A DNA stretch of 64,000 nt from Bordetella trematum. Its GTDB lineage: Bacteria > Pseudomonadota > Gammaproteobacteria > Burkholderiales > Burkholderiaceae_B. The stretch spans positions 334,894 to 398,893 of the forward strand of contig NZ_FKBR01000011.1 in the NCBI RefSeq assembly GCF_900078335.1, read 5' to 3'. The notes under the pieces are model-generated. The model saw only the letters and a program-made list of their open reading frames with translations. It searched no databases and was not told where the DNA came from. Numbering within the stretch: the stretch's first letter is position 1; every line of letters begins with the position of its first letter. This document shows positions 36,421 to 51,462 of this stretch, one piece after another. A program made the position numbers and the translations under genes.

Positions 36421-36480
36421 GGGGGCGCATCGCGCCCCCATGAGAAAAGGCTGCCGGCATAGCGGGGCAGCCTTTTTTCT
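36421..36480. terminator. Bidirectional terminator between MFS and EamA genes
   Basis: AAAAGGCTGCC (36445-36455) and GGCAGCCTTTT (36466-36476) form an 11-bp stem with a 10-nt loop, continuing into six T residues on the plus strand and AAAA on the other side, so it works for both convergent genes. A second GC hairpin (36421-36427 with 36433-36439) lies just upstream. Confidence 0.85.
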
Positions 36481-36499
36481 GCGCCTGCCGGCGCCGCCC

Positions 36500-37447
36500 T
36501 CAACGCCGGGCCGCCTGGGGCCGATAGCGCCGCATCTGCCTGCGCACCGCCAGCTGATTGGTCGCCAGGCCCAGCAGGATCCCCGCCACCCCCAGCCACT
36601 GCACCGGCTGCAGGCGCTCATCGAAAGCCACAGCGGCCGCCCATAGCCCGACCACCGGCACCAGCAAGGAAAACGGCGACACCCGCCCGGCGCTATGGCG
36701 CTGCAACAGGCGGGTCCACAGGGTATAGGCCAGCAGTGTGGCCAGCAGGCCGAGAAACAACACGGCCAGGCCCTCCTGCCAGTCAATGCCCAACAAGCCC
36801 GCCACGGTGGCATCGGCGCCATCCACGGCCACCGCCAGACCATAGAAGGGCGGCAGGCTGACCGCGCTGCTCCAGACAATGAAGGCCAGCGGGTCGTACC
36901 TGGCGCCGGTATTGCCGGCCAGCCGCACCACCAGATTGGACACCGCCCACATGAAGGCCGCGCCCAGGGTCAACAGAAATCCCACCAGCGTCATCTGCCC
37001 GGGCCCCTCGCCATGCGCCGAAGCAATGGCGACCAGGCCGGCGGCCGCGATGCCCAGGCCCAGCCACTGCGCCGGCGCACCGCGCTCGCCCAGCAACGGG
37101 ACGGCCAGCAGCAGCGTGAACAGCGCCTGTGTCTGCATCACCACCGAAGCCACCCCCGCCGTCATGCCATAAGCCAGGGCCGTGAACAACAGGCCGAACT
37201 GGCCGATCCCCTGCACCAGCCCATAGGCGACGACATACTTCCACGACACCGCCGGCCGGCGCACGAACAGCAAAAAGGGCAGGGAAGCCACGGTGAAGCG
37301 CAGCGCCCCCAGCAACATGGGGCTCAAGCCGCGCAGGCCCCATTTCATGACCACGAAGTTCAGCCCCCAGATGATCACTACGCCCGCGATGCACAAACCA
37401 TCCGACCACGACATGCGCGTGGGCGCGCTCAAGGCATGGGCACTCAT
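36500..37447 (-). CDS. EamA/DMT superfamily transporter
   Basis: A 315-aa membrane protein with ten predicted TM helices in two homologous EamA halves. The first begins DGLCIAGVVIIWGLNFVVMKWGLRGLSPMLLGALRFTVASLPF (typical WGxNF start) and the second TLVGFLLTLGAAFMWAVSNLVVRLAGNTG. The pattern resembles the YdcZ/RhaT/EamA type O-acetylserine and amino-acid exporters. The start ATG at 37447 is taken because the preceding residues are not conserved. Substrate unknown. Confidence 0.87.
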   Translation of the reverse strand: MSAHALSAPTRMSWSDGLCIAGVVIIWGLNFVVMKWGLRGLSPMLLGALRFTVASLPFLLFVRRPAVSWKYVVAYGLVQGIGQFGLLFTALAYGMTAGVASVVMQTQALFTLLLAVPLLGERGAPAQWLGLGIAAAGLVAIASAHGEGPGQMTLVGFLLTLGAAFMWAVSNLVVRLAGNTGARYDPLAFIVWSSAVSLPPFYGLAVAVDGADATVAGLLGIDWQEGLAVLFLGLLATLLAYTLWTRLLQRHSAGRVSPFSLLVPVVGLWAAAVAFDERLQPVQWLGVAGILLGLATNQLAVRRQMRRYRPQAARR

Positions 37448-37624
37448 GCAGCCACCCGGCCCGGCGCGCCAGGCCAACGACAGCAAATCAAAGACGACAC
37501 GGCTTTCCTCGACATCCAGTCCGGGCACTCAGGGAGCAAGCACGCAGAAGCCGCCCAAACCCGCTGCGTGCCCCATCATCATAATCCTCGTGCCAGCCCG
37601 GGCCCTGCGGGCCGCCCGATCCCA

Positions 37625-37652
37625 AAAAGAATGGCTGCCCGAAGGCAGCCAC
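37625..37652 (-). terminator. gyrB terminator with UUCG tetraloop
   Basis: On the minus strand TGGCTGCC, TTCG and GGCAGCCA form a perfect 8-bp stem capped by a UUCG tetraloop, followed by TTCTTTTT. It lies 27 nt after the gyrB stop codon. Confidence 0.9.
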
Positions 37653-37678
37653 TCATGAGGACAGCGCAGGCCGGCCGG

Positions 37679-40192
<2,514 letters not shown>

Positions 40193-40212
40193 CTATGCCG
40201 GTTTGCTGCGGA

Positions 40213-41322
40213 TCAGATCCGCATCGGCATGACGACGTACTTGAACTGATCGTCGTCGGGCAGGGTGATGAGCGCCGACGCGTTGGCGTCGGGCATGACC
40301 GACCACTGCACGTTCTCCACCTTGACGTTGGCCAGCACGTCGAGCAGGTAGCCGACGTTAAAGCCCACGTCCAGCGGCTCGTGGCCGTAGTCGATATCGA
40401 TCTCTTCCTGCGCCTCTTCCTGCTCGGCGTTGGAGGAGGAGATCTTCATCAGGTTCTGCACCAGTTGCAGACGCACACCCTTGAATTTATCGGTCGTCAG
40501 AATCGCGGCACGCTGCAGGCTGCCCTGCAGGGCTTCGCGGCTGACGTTGAAGTGACGCGTGTAGTTCGTGGGGATGACCCGCGAGAAGTCGGGGAACTTG
40601 CCTTCGACCAGCTTAGAGACCAGCTCGACATCACCGAAGCGGAAACGGATCTGGCCCGGCGCGACATCCAGCGACACCGGTTCGTCGGAGTCTTCGAGCA
40701 GACGCTGCATTTCCAGCACGGTCTTGCGCGGCACGATGACCTCATGGCGCTCGGCGATCCCATCGGCCTCGGTGGCGCAGTGCGCCAGGCGATGGCCGTC
40801 GGTGGCCACGGCGCGCACGCGGCCCGGCTCGAACACCAGCAGCATGCCGTTCAGATAGTAACGGATGTCCTGCTGGGCCATGGCGAAGTGCACCATGTTG
40901 AACAGATGCCGCAGGGTACGCTGCGGCATCGTCAGCGAGACGTCCCACTGCTCGGGCTGCGCCACGGTCGGAAACTCGCTGGCGGCCAGCGTCTGCAGGG
41001 CGAAGCGGCTCTTGGCCGACTGCACCGACAGCTTGCTCGAGGCCAGGGCCAGCTTGACCTCGCCGGTGTCCGGCAAGGCCTTGAGGATGTCCAGCAGCTT
41101 GCGCGCGGCCACGGTGGTGGACTCGTTGCTCTCGCCCACACCGAAGTCGGCATGCGTGGTGATCTGAACTTCCAGATCGGTGGCAATGAAAGCGACCTTG
41201 TTGCCTTCCTTGCGCATCAGGATGTTCGCCAGGATGGGCAGGGTATGGCGTCTTTCGACGATGCCCGCCACAGTCGACAGCGGCTTCAGCAATGCATCGC
41301 GTGTGGTTTGTACGAGTTGCAT
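40213..41322 (-). CDS. dnaN: DNA polymerase III beta subunit (sliding clamp)
   Basis: A 369-aa ring-forming clamp that holds the polymerase on DNA. It starts MQLVQTTRDALLKPLSTVAGIVERRHTLPILANILM and ends FKYVVMPMRI, both typical. RAVATDGHRLA and the C-terminal hydrophobic partner pocket are present. I chose the ATG at 41322, since AAGGA lies at the right distance before it; a second ATG at 41328 overlaps the dnaA stop codon as ATGA. Translationally coupled to dnaA. Confidence 0.97.
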   Translation of the reverse strand: MQLVQTTRDALLKPLSTVAGIVERRHTLPILANILMRKEGNKVAFIATDLEVQITTHADFGVGESNESTTVAARKLLDILKALPDTGEVKLALASSKLSVQSAKSRFALQTLAASEFPTVAQPEQWDVSLTMPQRTLRHLFNMVHFAMAQQDIRYYLNGMLLVFEPGRVRAVATDGHRLAHCATEADGIAERHEVIVPRKTVLEMQRLLEDSDEPVSLDVAPGQIRFRFGDVELVSKLVEGKFPDFSRVIPTNYTRHFNVSREALQGSLQRAAILTTDKFKGVRLQLVQNLMKISSSNAEQEEAQEEIDIDYGHEPLDVGFNVGYLLDVLANVKVENVQWSVMPDANASALITLPDDDQFKYVVMPMRI

Positions 41323-41324
41323 GG

Positions 41325-42785
41325 TCATCCTTTGAGAGTTTGTTCCAACACGTGCAGGGTATGGTTGAGCTCGGCCTGCTTGGCACGCGCATCGGAAATC
41401 TTGCGAACCGCGTGCAACACCGTCGTGTGGTCACGGCCGCCGAACAGATCACCGATCTCGGGCAGGCTTTTCTGGGTCAACTCCTTGGCCAGGTACATCG
41501 CCACCTGGCGCGGCAAGGCAATATTCGCGGGCCGGCGTTTCGAATACATGTCGGCCACCTTGATCTTGTAGAAATCCGCGACCGTCTTCTGGATATTCTC
41601 GACCGTGATCTGGCCGTTGGACACCGACAGCAGATCCTTGAGCGCGTCCTTGCAGACATCCACATTGAGGATGTCGCGACCATGAAAGCGCGCATAGGCC
41701 AGCACCTTGCGCAACGCGCCCTCGAGCTCGCGCACGTTGCTGCGCAGATGCTTGGCGATGAAGAAGGCCACTTCCTCGGGCATGGGCACCCCCTCGGATT
41801 CGGCCTTGCGCAACAGAATGGCGACCCGCATTTCCAGTTCCGGCGGCTCGATGGCTACCGTCAGGCCGGAGTCAAAGCGCGAGATCAGACGGCTGTCGAT
41901 GCCCGACAGCTCCTTGGGATAGGTGTCGCTGGTGATGATGATCTGCTTGCGCTGCGCCACCATCGCCTCGAACGCATAGAAGAACTCTTCCTGCGTGCGG
42001 TTCTTGCCGGAGAAGAACTGAATATCGTCGATCAGCAGCAGATCGAGCGAATGGTAGTAACGCTTGAAATCATCGAAGGCCTTGCGCTGGTAGGCCTTGA
42101 CCACGTCCGAGACATACTGGTCGGCATGCACATAGCGCACCCGCACCCCGGTGCCGGCGGCCACCATGGCGTTGCCGATCGCATGGATCAGGTGGGTTTT
42201 GCCCAGACCGACCCCGCCATACAGGAACAGCGGGTTATAGGAAGTGCCCGGATTCTCGGCCACCTGCAAGGCAGCCGCACGCGCCAGCTGGTTCGCCTTA
42301 CCCGTGACGAAATTGTCGAAGGTCAGGTCGGTATTCAGTCGCGAGCGCTCATAGACGATGTTGGCGGCCTCGACGGCAGCCGCGCTTTGCGCGAGCGAAG
42401 GCGCCGGCTCGGCGGCCATCGGCGCGGGCGCCGGGGCCGCAGCCGGCGCGCTCGGCATGGCCGGCGGTGGCGCACTGGGCATCGGCACGGGCGCGGCGGC
42501 GCTCGGGCGGGGAGTCATGGGCATGCGTGGCGCGGCGCCGTGGCTGGGCAACTCGAACTGCACCTGCACCGGACGCTGATACCACTCGGTAGCCAGCGCC
42601 TCGATCTGATGCGAAAAGTTCTTGCGGACCCAATCCAGCTTGAAGCGGTTGGGGGCAGCCACGCGCAGCACCGCCTGCGCTTCGTCAAAGGCAAGCGGGA
42701 CCAGCGGTCTTATCCACGCGCTGATTTGTTGGGGGGGAAGCTCCTGCTCAAGACGACTGACGCAGGTCTGCCAGAATTCTTTCAT
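41325..42785 (-). CDS. dnaA: Chromosomal replication initiator protein DnaA
   Basis: A 486-aa AAA+ protein that melts the origin. Domain I starts [29 protein letters not shown] Pro/Ala/Met-rich linker covers about residues 85-135. Domain III has Walker [16 protein letters not shown] and Walker [13 protein letters not shown]. Domain IV ends with the DNA-binding signature [15 protein letters not shown]. The ATG at 42785 is chosen; an in-frame TTG lies 15 nt upstream. A DnaA box overlaps the probable promoter (42807-42838). Confidence 0.98.
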   Translation of the reverse strand: MKEFWQTCVSRLEQELPPQQISAWIRPLVPLAFDEAQAVLRVAAPNRFKLDWVRKNFSHQIEALATEWYQRPVQVQFELPSHGAAPRMPMTPRPSAAAPVPMPSAPPPAMPSAPAAAPAPAPMAAEPAPSLAQSAAAVEAANIVYERSRLNTDLTFDNFVTGKANQLARAAALQVAENPGTSYNPLFLYGGVGLGKTHLIHAIGNAMVAAGTGVRVRYVHADQYVSDVVKAYQRKAFDDFKRYYHSLDLLLIDDIQFFSGKNRTQEEFFYAFEAMVAQRKQIIITSDTYPKELSGIDSRLISRFDSGLTVAIEPPELEMRVAILLRKAESEGVPMPEEVAFFIAKHLRSNVRELEGALRKVLAYARFHGRDILNVDVCKDALKDLLSVSNGQITVENIQKTVADFYKIKVADMYSKRRPANIALPRQVAMYLAKELTQKSLPEIGDLFGGRDHTTVLHAVRKISDARAKQAELNHTLHVLEQTLKG

Positions 42786-43299
42786 GTCGCTCTTGTTCAA
42801 ACCTCGATTCTACCGCTTTTGGGCATAAGTTATCCACAGCCTGGCCGGGCACCGTCATTCGGGCCTCTACCTAACTGATTGACAAGACTGGAGAAACTTG
42901 CTGAAATGGTGGGCTTTTCCGAATTCTGTCTGTCAGAAGGTTCCGTTGGAACTGCACGGGAAGCAGCGAAAACCTCATCTATCTCAGAGATTTAGCAAGA
43001 TCGGGGGGATTTGGCTGCCAGCGCGTATAGCGATATCCGCGCCGCATTGGCCACCTAGGCTTTGTCACCCATTTTGCTGCATGTCTTTGCTTGTCCACCG
43101 CGCCATCGGCACGGTGCGTAAAGCGTTACCGACATCGGCATGCTGGCGATGGCAGCGTCCGGGTCCAGCTGACGTGCTCCCGGCCTCGGGCCCCGTCCCA
43201 AGATCAGCTGCGCGCTGATGCCGGGATACCCGCCCGGGTCATTGCGACCAGGAACCTCCAGGCAGCCCCTTCTGACTTTGTTCTTTTTGTGGATCGTCC
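42786..43299. promoter_or_regulatory. dnaA-rpmH divergent intergenic region
   Basis: These 514 bp contain no credible gene. They hold the dnaA promoter with one DnaA box (next entry) and a possible promoter for rpmH: TTGACA (42879-42884), 17-nt spacer, TGAAAT (42902-42907), which would give a leader of nearly 400 nt. In many bacteria oriC lies here, but I find only one good DnaA box, so I do not place the origin in this gap. Confidence 0.6.
42807..42838 (-). promoter_or_regulatory. dnaA promoter with overlapping DnaA box
   Basis: On the minus strand TAGAAT (42812-42807) is a good -10 box for dnaA, 22 bp before the start codon. A perfect DnaA box TTATCCACA (42830-42838, plus-strand sense) covers the -35 position, where no good hexamer is seen. 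This is the arrangement expected for repression of dnaA by DnaA. Confidence 0.6.
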
Positions 43300-43434
43300 A
43301 TGAAACGCACCTACCAACCTTCCGTCACCCGCCGCAAGCGCACCCACGGCTTTCGCTTGCGCATGAAGACCCGCGCCGGCCGCGCCATCCTGAACGCCCG
43401 CCGCGCCAAGGGCCGCAAGCGTCTGGCCGTTTAA
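43300..43434 (+). CDS. rpmH: 50S ribosomal protein L34
   Basis: A very small, strongly basic protein of 44 aa. It starts [18 protein letters not shown] and ends [12 protein letters not shown], an essentially invariant sequence of bacterial L34. First gene of the rpmH-rnpA-yidD-yidC cluster and divergent from dnaA, as in most bacteria. No strong ribosome site is visible directly upstream, only TTTTTGTGGATCGTCC. Confidence 0.98.
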   Translation: MKRTYQPSVTRRKRTHGFRLRMKTRAGRAILNARRAKGRKRLAV

Positions 43435-43558
43435 TACCGGCCTCGCTGCGGATTTCGTCCCTTTGCCCGGCACGCCTGCCGCCTCTGGAGCGGGCATCCT
43501 GCCTCTCCCCGAGCGGGCCGGCAGCCGGCAGATGGAGGGTCCGCCGCCCCTGTCAGCC

Positions 43559-43924
43559 ATGACACGCGCCCGCTTTCCCGCCCAGGCGCGCCTGCATCGC
43601 CCCTCCGAGTTCGCTGCCGCCCTGAAGGGCCGACGGCTTGCCCGAGGGGCGATGTTCGTTGTCAGCGCCGCGGCGCCCGCCGACGAAGCCGACCCGACTG
43701 CTCGCCTGGGCCTGGTGATCGCCAAACGCTTTGCGCCGCTGGCCACCACCCGCAACGCCATCAAGCGCGTGCTGCGCGAGGCCTTCCGCCACCAGCGGCA
43801 GGGCTTGCCTGCGCGCGACTATGTCGTACGCCTGCACAGCCGGGTCACGCCGGCCACCCTGACCGCGCTCAAGCGTGCCGTGCGCAGCGAAGCGGATGCC
43901 TTGTTCGGGCGGATCGCAAAATGA
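43559..43924 (+). CDS. rnpA: Ribonuclease P protein component
   Basis: A 121-aa basic protein that binds the RNase P RNA and helps mature tRNA 5' ends. It has [17 protein letters not shown] near the N-terminus, and [46 protein letters not shown], whose K-R-x-N-x-x-K-R-x-x-R-E core is the RNR motif of the family. The ATG at 43559 gives normal length; an in-frame ATG at 43532 is also possible. Its stop codon overlaps the start of yidD (ATGA). Confidence 0.95.
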   Translation: MTRARFPAQARLHRPSEFAAALKGRRLARGAMFVVSAAAPADEADPTARLGLVIAKRFAPLATTRNAIKRVLREAFRHQRQGLPARDYVVRLHSRVTPATLTALKRAVRSEADALFGRIAK

Positions 43925-44196
43925 TCAAGGCCCTGCTGATTGCGCCCATCCGCTTCTATCGCTTTTTCCTGAGCCCCTGGATCGGCCGCCAATGCCGCTT
44001 CACGCCGACCTGTTCGGCCTACGCCATCGAAGCGATCGAACGCCACGGCCCTGTGCGAGGCCTGTGGCTGGCGGCAAGGCGCATCGGGCGCTGCCATCCC
44101 TGGTCGCCCGGCGGCCTGGATCCCGTGCCAGCAAGCCCGGACGAAGCCAGCAAACCCGACTGCTGCGGCCATCATGCCCGTAGCGGACCCGATTGA
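43921..44196 (+). CDS. yidD: Membrane protein insertion efficiency factor YidD
   Basis: A 91-aa protein with an amphipathic N-terminus that attaches it to the inner membrane near YidC, where it helps protein insertion. The family core is [50 protein letters not shown], with three conserved Cys. It starts inside the rnpA stop codon. The C-terminal tail ([11 protein letters not shown]) adds two more Cys and two His beyond the conserved part. Confidence 0.95.
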   Translation: MIKALLIAPIRFYRFFLSPWIGRQCRFTPTCSAYAIEAIERHGPVRGLWLAARRIGRCHPWSPGGLDPVPASPDEASKPDCCGHHARSGPD

Positions 44197-44244
44197 CGTT
44201 AAACTTGCGGGCTTTGCGGGTCCGCTCTCTTTTCCTCAGGCACT

Positions 44245-45933
44245 ATGGATATCCGACGCACCATCCTCTGGATGATATTTTGCTTCTCGCTGTTGCTCCT
44301 GTGGAACAACTGGCAAGTCAGTAACGGCCAGCAGTCGCTGTTTGCCAGCACGTCCACCGGCGCGGACCAGAACGCGTCCGCCAACAGCAACGGCACGCCG
44401 CCGGCCAACGGCAATGGTGCCAACACGGCCGTACCCAGCGTGCCTGCCAGCGCCCCGGCAGCGCCCAGCTCCGTGCCGGGCAGCACGGCGCCCGCACCGG
44501 CGCAGGCCGAACAGGTGGTCGTCACGACCGACGTGCTGCGCCTGACCTTCAACACGCTGGGCGCCCAACTGGTGCGCGCCGAACTGCTGAAATATCCGAT
44601 CAGCAGCGACAACCCGCGTCCCATGGTCCTGCTGGACCGTTCGGCCGACCTGATCTACACCGCCCAGACCGGCGTGATCGGCGCAGGCCAGAACTTCCCC
44701 ACCCACCAGACGCCGTTCGCCGTGACCAGCACCGAACGCGAACTGACCGGCGACAAGCTGGCGGTGCGCTTCGAAGCGGAATCGGGCGGCCTGCGCGTGG
44801 TCAAGACCTTCACCCTCGATCGCGGCAGCTATGACGTGCACGTGCGTCACGACGTGACCAACCTGGGCGCCAATACGGTGTCGCCGTCGGTCTACCTGCA
44901 ACTCGAGCGCGACGGCAACGATCCCAGCGGCACGTCCAGCTTCTACAACACCTTCACCGGTGTCGCGGTCTACTCCGAGCAGGACAAGTTCCAGAAGATC
45001 TCCTTCTCGGACATCGCCAAGAACAAGGGCAGCTACATCCGCCACGCCGACAACGGCTGGATCGGCATCGTGCAGCACTACTTCGCCACCGCCTGGGTGC
45101 CCCAGGAAGGCAAGCCGCGCAGCAACGAACTGCTGCAACTGGCGCCCAATCTGTATGCCGCGCGCACCATCGTGCCGGTGGGCGACGTGGCTCCCGGCAG
45201 CACCGTGGCCTCCGACTCGCAGCTGTGGGTCGGCCCGCAAGACCAGCAGGCCATGTCGGCAGTCGCCCCGGGCCTGGAACTGGTGGTCGACTATGGCTGG
45301 CTGACCATCATCGCCAAGCCGCTGTTCGCCCTGATGACCTGGCTGCACAGCCTGCTGGGCAACTGGGGCTGGACCATCGTGGCCCTGACCGTGATCATCA
45401 AGGCGGTGTTCTATCCGCTGGCCTCGGCCAGCTACCGCTCGATGGCGCGCATGAAGCAGGTCGCCCCGCGCCTGCAGGCCCTGAAAGAGAAGTACGGCGA
45501 TGATCGCCAGAAGCTCAACCAGGCCATGATGGAGATGTACCGCCACGAAAAGATCAATCCGCTGGGCGGCTGCCTGCCCATGCTGGTGCAGATCCCGGTC
45601 TTCATCGCCCTGTACTGGGTGCTGCTGGCCAGCGTGGAAATGCGCGGCGCCCCCTGGATTCTCTGGATCCATGACCTGGCCGTGCGCGACCCGTACTTCA
45701 TCCTGCCGGCAGTGATGATGGGCACCATGTTCCTGCAGATCAAGCTGAACCCCACGCCGCCCGATCCCATGCAGGCCAAGGTCATGATGATCATGCCGCT
45801 GGTCTTCGGGGGGATGATGTTCTTCTTCCCGGCCGGTCTGGTGCTGTACTGGTGCGTGAACAACACCCTGTCCATCCTGCAGCAGTGGAGCATCACGCGC
45901 AGCATCGCGCGTCAGGCTGCCAAGCGGGGTTGA
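44245..45933 (+). CDS. yidC: Membrane protein insertase YidC
   Basis: A 562-aa inner-membrane insertase and chaperone. It has an N-terminal TM helix (RRTILWMIFCFSLLLLWNNWQ), then a Ser/Ala/Pro-rich linker (residues 35-90) and a large periplasmic domain with the beta-sandwich fold. The conserved C-terminal five-helix part runs from WGWTIVALTVIIKAVFYPLASASYRSMARMKQVAPRLQALKEKYGDD to FPAGLVLYWCVNNTLSILQQW. The length fits Gram-negative YidC. Followed by a terminator. Confidence 0.97.
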   Translation: MDIRRTILWMIFCFSLLLLWNNWQVSNGQQSLFASTSTGADQNASANSNGTPPANGNGANTAVPSVPASAPAAPSSVPGSTAPAPAQAEQVVVTTDVLRLTFNTLGAQLVRAELLKYPISSDNPRPMVLLDRSADLIYTAQTGVIGAGQNFPTHQTPFAVTSTERELTGDKLAVRFEAESGGLRVVKTFTLDRGSYDVHVRHDVTNLGANTVSPSVYLQLERDGNDPSGTSSFYNTFTGVAVYSEQDKFQKISFSDIAKNKGSYIRHADNGWIGIVQHYFATAWVPQEGKPRSNELLQLAPNLYAARTIVPVGDVAPGSTVASDSQLWVGPQDQQAMSAVAPGLELVVDYGWLTIIAKPLFALMTWLHSLLGNWGWTIVALTVIIKAVFYPLASASYRSMARMKQVAPRLQALKEKYGDDRQKLNQAMMEMYRHEKINPLGGCLPMLVQIPVFIALYWVLLASVEMRGAPWILWIHDLAVRDPYFILPAVMMGTMFLQIKLNPTPPDPMQAKVMMIMPLVFGGMMFFFPAGLVLYWCVNNTLSILQQWSITRSIARQAAKRG

Positions 45934-45969
45934 TGTCGCAGACGGACCCTGGCGTCCGTCCCCCCGCAC

Positions 45970-46004
45970 ACCGCGCCCGTACCTCTGGTACCGGCGCGGT
46001 TTTT
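45970..46004 (+). terminator. Terminator after yidC
   Basis: ACCGCGCC with an inner GTACC (45970-45983) pairs with the complementary 45987-46000 as a 14-bp stem with one mismatch and a 3-nt loop, followed by a run of T. It ends the rpmH-yidC transcript. Confidence 0.85.
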
Positions 46005-46031
46005 CATGCCCCCGGCAAAGCCCCGCGACAC

Positions 46032-46066
46032 AAAAAAGCCCCGCCGCCCGGCAGGGCGAACGGGGC
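46032..46066 (-). terminator. Terminator after katG
   Basis: On the minus strand GCCCCG (46066-46061) and CGGGGC (46043-46038) close a hairpin with partly paired GC-rich interior, followed by six T residues (46037-46032). It lies about 55 nt after the katG stop. Confidence 0.75.
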
Positions 46067-46119
46067 AGGGGCGACACATCGCACCGCGCCTTTCCCGGGA
46101 AAGGCGCGGGCACGCAGAC

Positions 46120-48595
<2,476 letters not shown>

Positions 48596-48620
48596 GCCGG
48601 ATCGCGGATGCTGCATCCGA

Positions 48621-48650
48621 AAAAAAAGAAGGCCGTCCCAGGCCTTCTTT
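48621..48650 (-). terminator. Terminator after the sulfonate-type permease
   Basis: AAAGAAGGCC (48625-48634) and GGCCTTCTTT (48641-48650) form a 10-bp stem with a 6-nt loop. Read on the minus strand it ends in a T run, as expected after the permease gene. Confidence 0.88.
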
Positions 48651-48672
48651 CCCCCCTTGCCGGCGTATCGCT

Positions 48673-49542
48673 TCAGCGCTGCATACCCCAGCGACGCACC
48701 GTCAGCCGCTCGCAGGTTTCGAAAACCAGGTTTTCCACAAGCAGACCAATCAACACCACCATCGCCAAACCGGCGAAAACACGATCTGTGTATAACTCGT
48801 TGCGATTCTGATAGATGTACCAGCCCAGCCCGCCTTCGCCGCTGGAAGCGCCGAACACCAGCTCGGCGGCGATCAGCGTGCGCCAGGCAAAGGCCCAGGC
48901 AATACGCAGCCCCGACAGAATGGCCGGCAGGCCTGCCGGCACCAGAATCGCCAGCACGTAGCGCAGGCCGCTCAGGCCATAGTTGCGCCCGGCCATGCGC
49001 AAGGTCTGGGGCACAGTCAGGAAACCCGAGTACATGTTGACCGCCAGCGCCCACAGCACCGAATGGATCAACACGAAGATCAGGCTGCCCTCGCCCAGGC
49101 CGAACCACAGCATGGCCAGCGGCAACAGGGCGATGGCGGGCAGGGGATTGAGCATGGCCGTGAGGGTGGACAACAAGTCGCGCCCGAAGCGGCTGGATAT
49201 CGCTGCGGTCGTGAGCACGAATGCCAGCGCGACCCCGGCGGCATAGCCCTTGAGCAAGACCACCAGCGAACCCGCCGCGCGCGCCGGCAATACACCGTTG
49301 GCCAACTCCGCCGCAAAGGCCTGGGCCGTCTGCCAGGCACCGGGCAACAACAGATCGTTGCCGGCCCAACGGGCAGCCCCTTCCCAGAGCACGAGCAACA
49401 GCAGCAGGATGACGCTCTTGCGCAGCGCGGCATGACGCCACAGGCGCTGCCAGCGCGGCAACGCAACCTCCAGTGGCAAAGCGGGCAGGGGATCCAGGCG
49501 GCATTCAAACTCGGGACGCGCAATCAGGCTGTGATCGTTCAT
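48673..49542 (-). CDS. ABC transporter permease, sulfonate/taurine type
   Basis: A 289-aa inner-membrane permease of the SsuC/TauC family. TM helices run from SVILLLLLVLWEGAARWAG on, with a second group around LLKGYAAGVALAFVLTTAAI. The coupling loop is LTVPQTLRMAGRNYGLSGLRYVLAILVPAGLPAILSGLRIAWAFAWRTLIAAEL, a typical EAA region. GLGWYIYQNRNELYTDRVFAGL near the end is a family block. Last gene of the dioxygenase/ABC operon; 10 nt after the ATPase gene. Confidence 0.92.
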   Translation of the reverse strand: MNDHSLIARPEFECRLDPLPALPLEVALPRWQRLWRHAALRKSVILLLLLVLWEGAARWAGNDLLLPGAWQTAQAFAAELANGVLPARAAGSLVVLLKGYAAGVALAFVLTTAAISSRFGRDLLSTLTAMLNPLPAIALLPLAMLWFGLGEGSLIFVLIHSVLWALAVNMYSGFLTVPQTLRMAGRNYGLSGLRYVLAILVPAGLPAILSGLRIAWAFAWRTLIAAELVFGASSGEGGLGWYIYQNRNELYTDRVFAGLAMVVLIGLLVENLVFETCERLTVRRWGMQR

Positions 49543-49552
49543 GGCGCGCTCC

Positions 49553-50383
49553 TCAGGCAACGGCCTGCATCGCGGCCGGCGGCGCGCCGGCTTCATCGAA
49601 CAACAGGCCATGAATGCGCTGGGCAGCACGCTGAAAGGCCGCCGACCCGGCGCTGCGCAGATCGAATTGCTGGGCATTCAGTTCGGCGCGCACACGCCCG
49701 GGATGCGGAGAGAGCAACAGGATCCGGCTGCCGAGCACCAGCGCTTCTTCGATCGAATGGGTCACGAAGAGCAGCGTGAACGGGCTTTCCTCCCACAGGC
49801 CTTGCAGCTCCTGCTGCATGTTGCGCCGGGTCAGCGCATCAAGCGCCGCAAACGGTTCGTCCATCAACAGAATGCGTGGCCGCATGGCCAGCGCGCGCGC
49901 AATCGCCACACGCTGCTTCATGCCCCCCGACAGCGTATGCGGATAGGCATCGGCAAACCCGGCCAGCCCGACCTTATCCAGGTAGTGCATGGCACGCTCA
50001 TCCGCCTCGGCGCGCGACAGGCCGCGCGCCGTGCGCAGCGGAAAGGCCACATTGCTGCGCACGGTTTTCCAGGGCGGCAGTTGATCGAACTCCTGGAACA
50101 CCACGACACGGTCGGGGCCCGGCCCCTCGATGACCTTGCCATCCAACAGCAACCGGCCTTCGACCGGCGGCAGAAACCCGGCCGCAGCCTTGAGCAGGGT
50201 GGACTTGCCGCAACCGGATGGCCCCAGCAGGATGAAGCGGTCCTGCGGCAGCACATCGAAGCTGACGCGGTGCGTGGCCCGCACCCGGTGCGTCGGGCTG
50301 CGGTACTCCAGACTGACCTCTTCGGCGCGCAGAATGGGCGCAGGCAGGCTGCGGGCGGCAAAAACTTGGACGCTGTCGGCCAT
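49553..50383 (-). CDS. ABC transporter ATP-binding protein, sulfonate/taurine type
   Basis: A 276-aa SsuB/TauB-like ATPase. Walker A is [19 protein letters not shown], the Q-loop region [21 protein letters not shown] is diagnostic for this subfamily, the signature is [16 protein letters not shown], and Walker [17 protein letters not shown] is followed by [10 protein letters not shown]. The ATG at 50383 lies 2 nt after the stop of the binding-protein gene. It works with the neighbouring permease and receptor. Confidence 0.94.
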   Translation of the reverse strand: MADSVQVFAARSLPAPILRAEEVSLEYRSPTHRVRATHRVSFDVLPQDRFILLGPSGCGKSTLLKAAAGFLPPVEGRLLLDGKVIEGPGPDRVVVFQEFDQLPPWKTVRSNVAFPLRTARGLSRAEADERAMHYLDKVGLAGFADAYPHTLSGGMKQRVAIARALAMRPRILLMDEPFAALDALTRRNMQQELQGLWEESPFTLLFVTHSIEEALVLGSRILLLSPHPGRVRAELNAQQFDLRSAGSAAFQRAAQRIHGLLFDEAGAPPAAMQAVA

Positions 50384-50385
50384 GA

Positions 50386-51423
50386 TCAACTTCCCTGCGC
50401 GACCAGCGCATCGTCAAAGAAATAGGCCTGCCAGCTTTCCGGCTTGTTCCTGATGGCGCCTACCTCATGCATGAACTCGGCCAGCGGATAGGTGTTGCGC
50501 GGCGCCAGGGTGAAAGCCACCTCGGGGCTTTTGATGATGCGCACCAGCAGCTCGCGATCTATCTTGCTGCCGCTCACGCGCAGGTAGGCATCGGCCGCCG
50601 CCTCGGGATTCGTGGCGGCAAAGCGCGCCGCCTCGGCCAGCGCGGCCTGAAATGCGGCATAGGTCTTGGGATTGCGATCGCGGAAGGCTTCGGTGGCGAA
50701 CAGTACCGTCGAGGACGCAGGGCCTCCCAGCACATCATAGGAATTGAGCACGACGTGCGCCTGCGGATTGGCGGCAAGCTCCTGTTCCTGGAATGGCGCG
50801 TTGGCGAAATGCGCGGTGATCTCGGTTCCCCCGGCAATCAGGGCGGCGGCCGCATCCGGATGCGGCAGTGCTACCGAAATCTTGTCCAGCCTGTTGAAAT
50901 GCTCCTTGCCCCAGAGCTTGGCCGAGGCCAGTTGCAGCAATCGCGACTGTACCGACACGCCGACCGCCGGCAAGGCGATGCGGTCCTGCTCGGTGAAATC
51001 GGCGATGCTGCGCACCTGCGGATTGATGCTCACCAGATAACTCGGGAAATTACCCAGCGACGCCACCCCCTTGACGTTCTGGCGGCCCCGGGTGCGATCC
51101 CAGAGGGTCAGCAAAGGCCCGACGCCGGCAGCCCCGATGTCGATGGCGCCGGACAGCAGCGCATCGTTGATGGCCGCGCCTCCCGACAATTGCTTCCATT
51201 GCACCTCGATATCGAGACCGGCCTCCTTGCCATGCTTCTCGATCAGTTGCCGATCGCGGGCAATGTTGAGCAGCAGGTAGACGATGCCATGCTGCTCGGC
51301 AATACGCAGGCGGCCTTCGGCCTGCACCGGCGTCGGCGCGGACAAGGCCAGCAGGACAATGAACAGGGCCAGCACGCTGGCGGACAGAAAACGCTGAAGA
51401 CGACTTTCGACGGGAGTGGACAT
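50386..51423 (-). CDS. ABC transporter substrate-binding protein, sulfonate/taurine type
   Basis: A 345-aa periplasmic receptor. The signal peptide is [20 protein letters not shown] with cleavage probably after VQA. The mature part begins [69 protein letters not shown], as in aliphatic-sulfonate and taurine receptors. The start is ATG at 51423; a GTG lies 15 nt upstream. The gene lies between a TauD-type dioxygenase and the ABC ATPase, so the ligand is likely to be that enzyme's substrate. Confidence 0.9.
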   Translation of the reverse strand: MSTPVESRLQRFLSASVLALFIVLLALSAPTPVQAEGRLRIAEQHGIVYLLLNIARDRQLIEKHGKEAGLDIEVQWKQLSGGAAINDALLSGAIDIGAAGVGPLLTLWDRTRGRQNVKGVASLGNFPSYLVSINPQVRSIADFTEQDRIALPAVGVSVQSRLLQLASAKLWGKEHFNRLDKISVALPHPDAAAALIAGGTEITAHFANAPFQEQELAANPQAHVVLNSYDVLGGPASSTVLFATEAFRDRNPKTYAAFQAALAEAARFAATNPEAAADAYLRVSGSKIDRELLVRIIKSPEVAFTLAPRNTYPLAEFMHEVGAIRNKPESWQAYFFDDALVAQGS

Positions 51424-51462
51424 GACGATTGGGCTCACGGGGCAGGGGGCGTTGAAGGCGGC

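Noticed and set aside
42898..43218. A possible 106-aa gene in the dnaA-rpmH gap
   Set aside because: No ribosome site, no recognisable motif, and irregular composition (many Trp, Pro, Cys); more likely the rpmH leader.
42786..43299. oriC in the dnaA-rpmH gap
   Set aside because: Only one good DnaA box, and it overlaps the dnaA -35 region, which fits autoregulation. The gap before mnmE has seven boxes.
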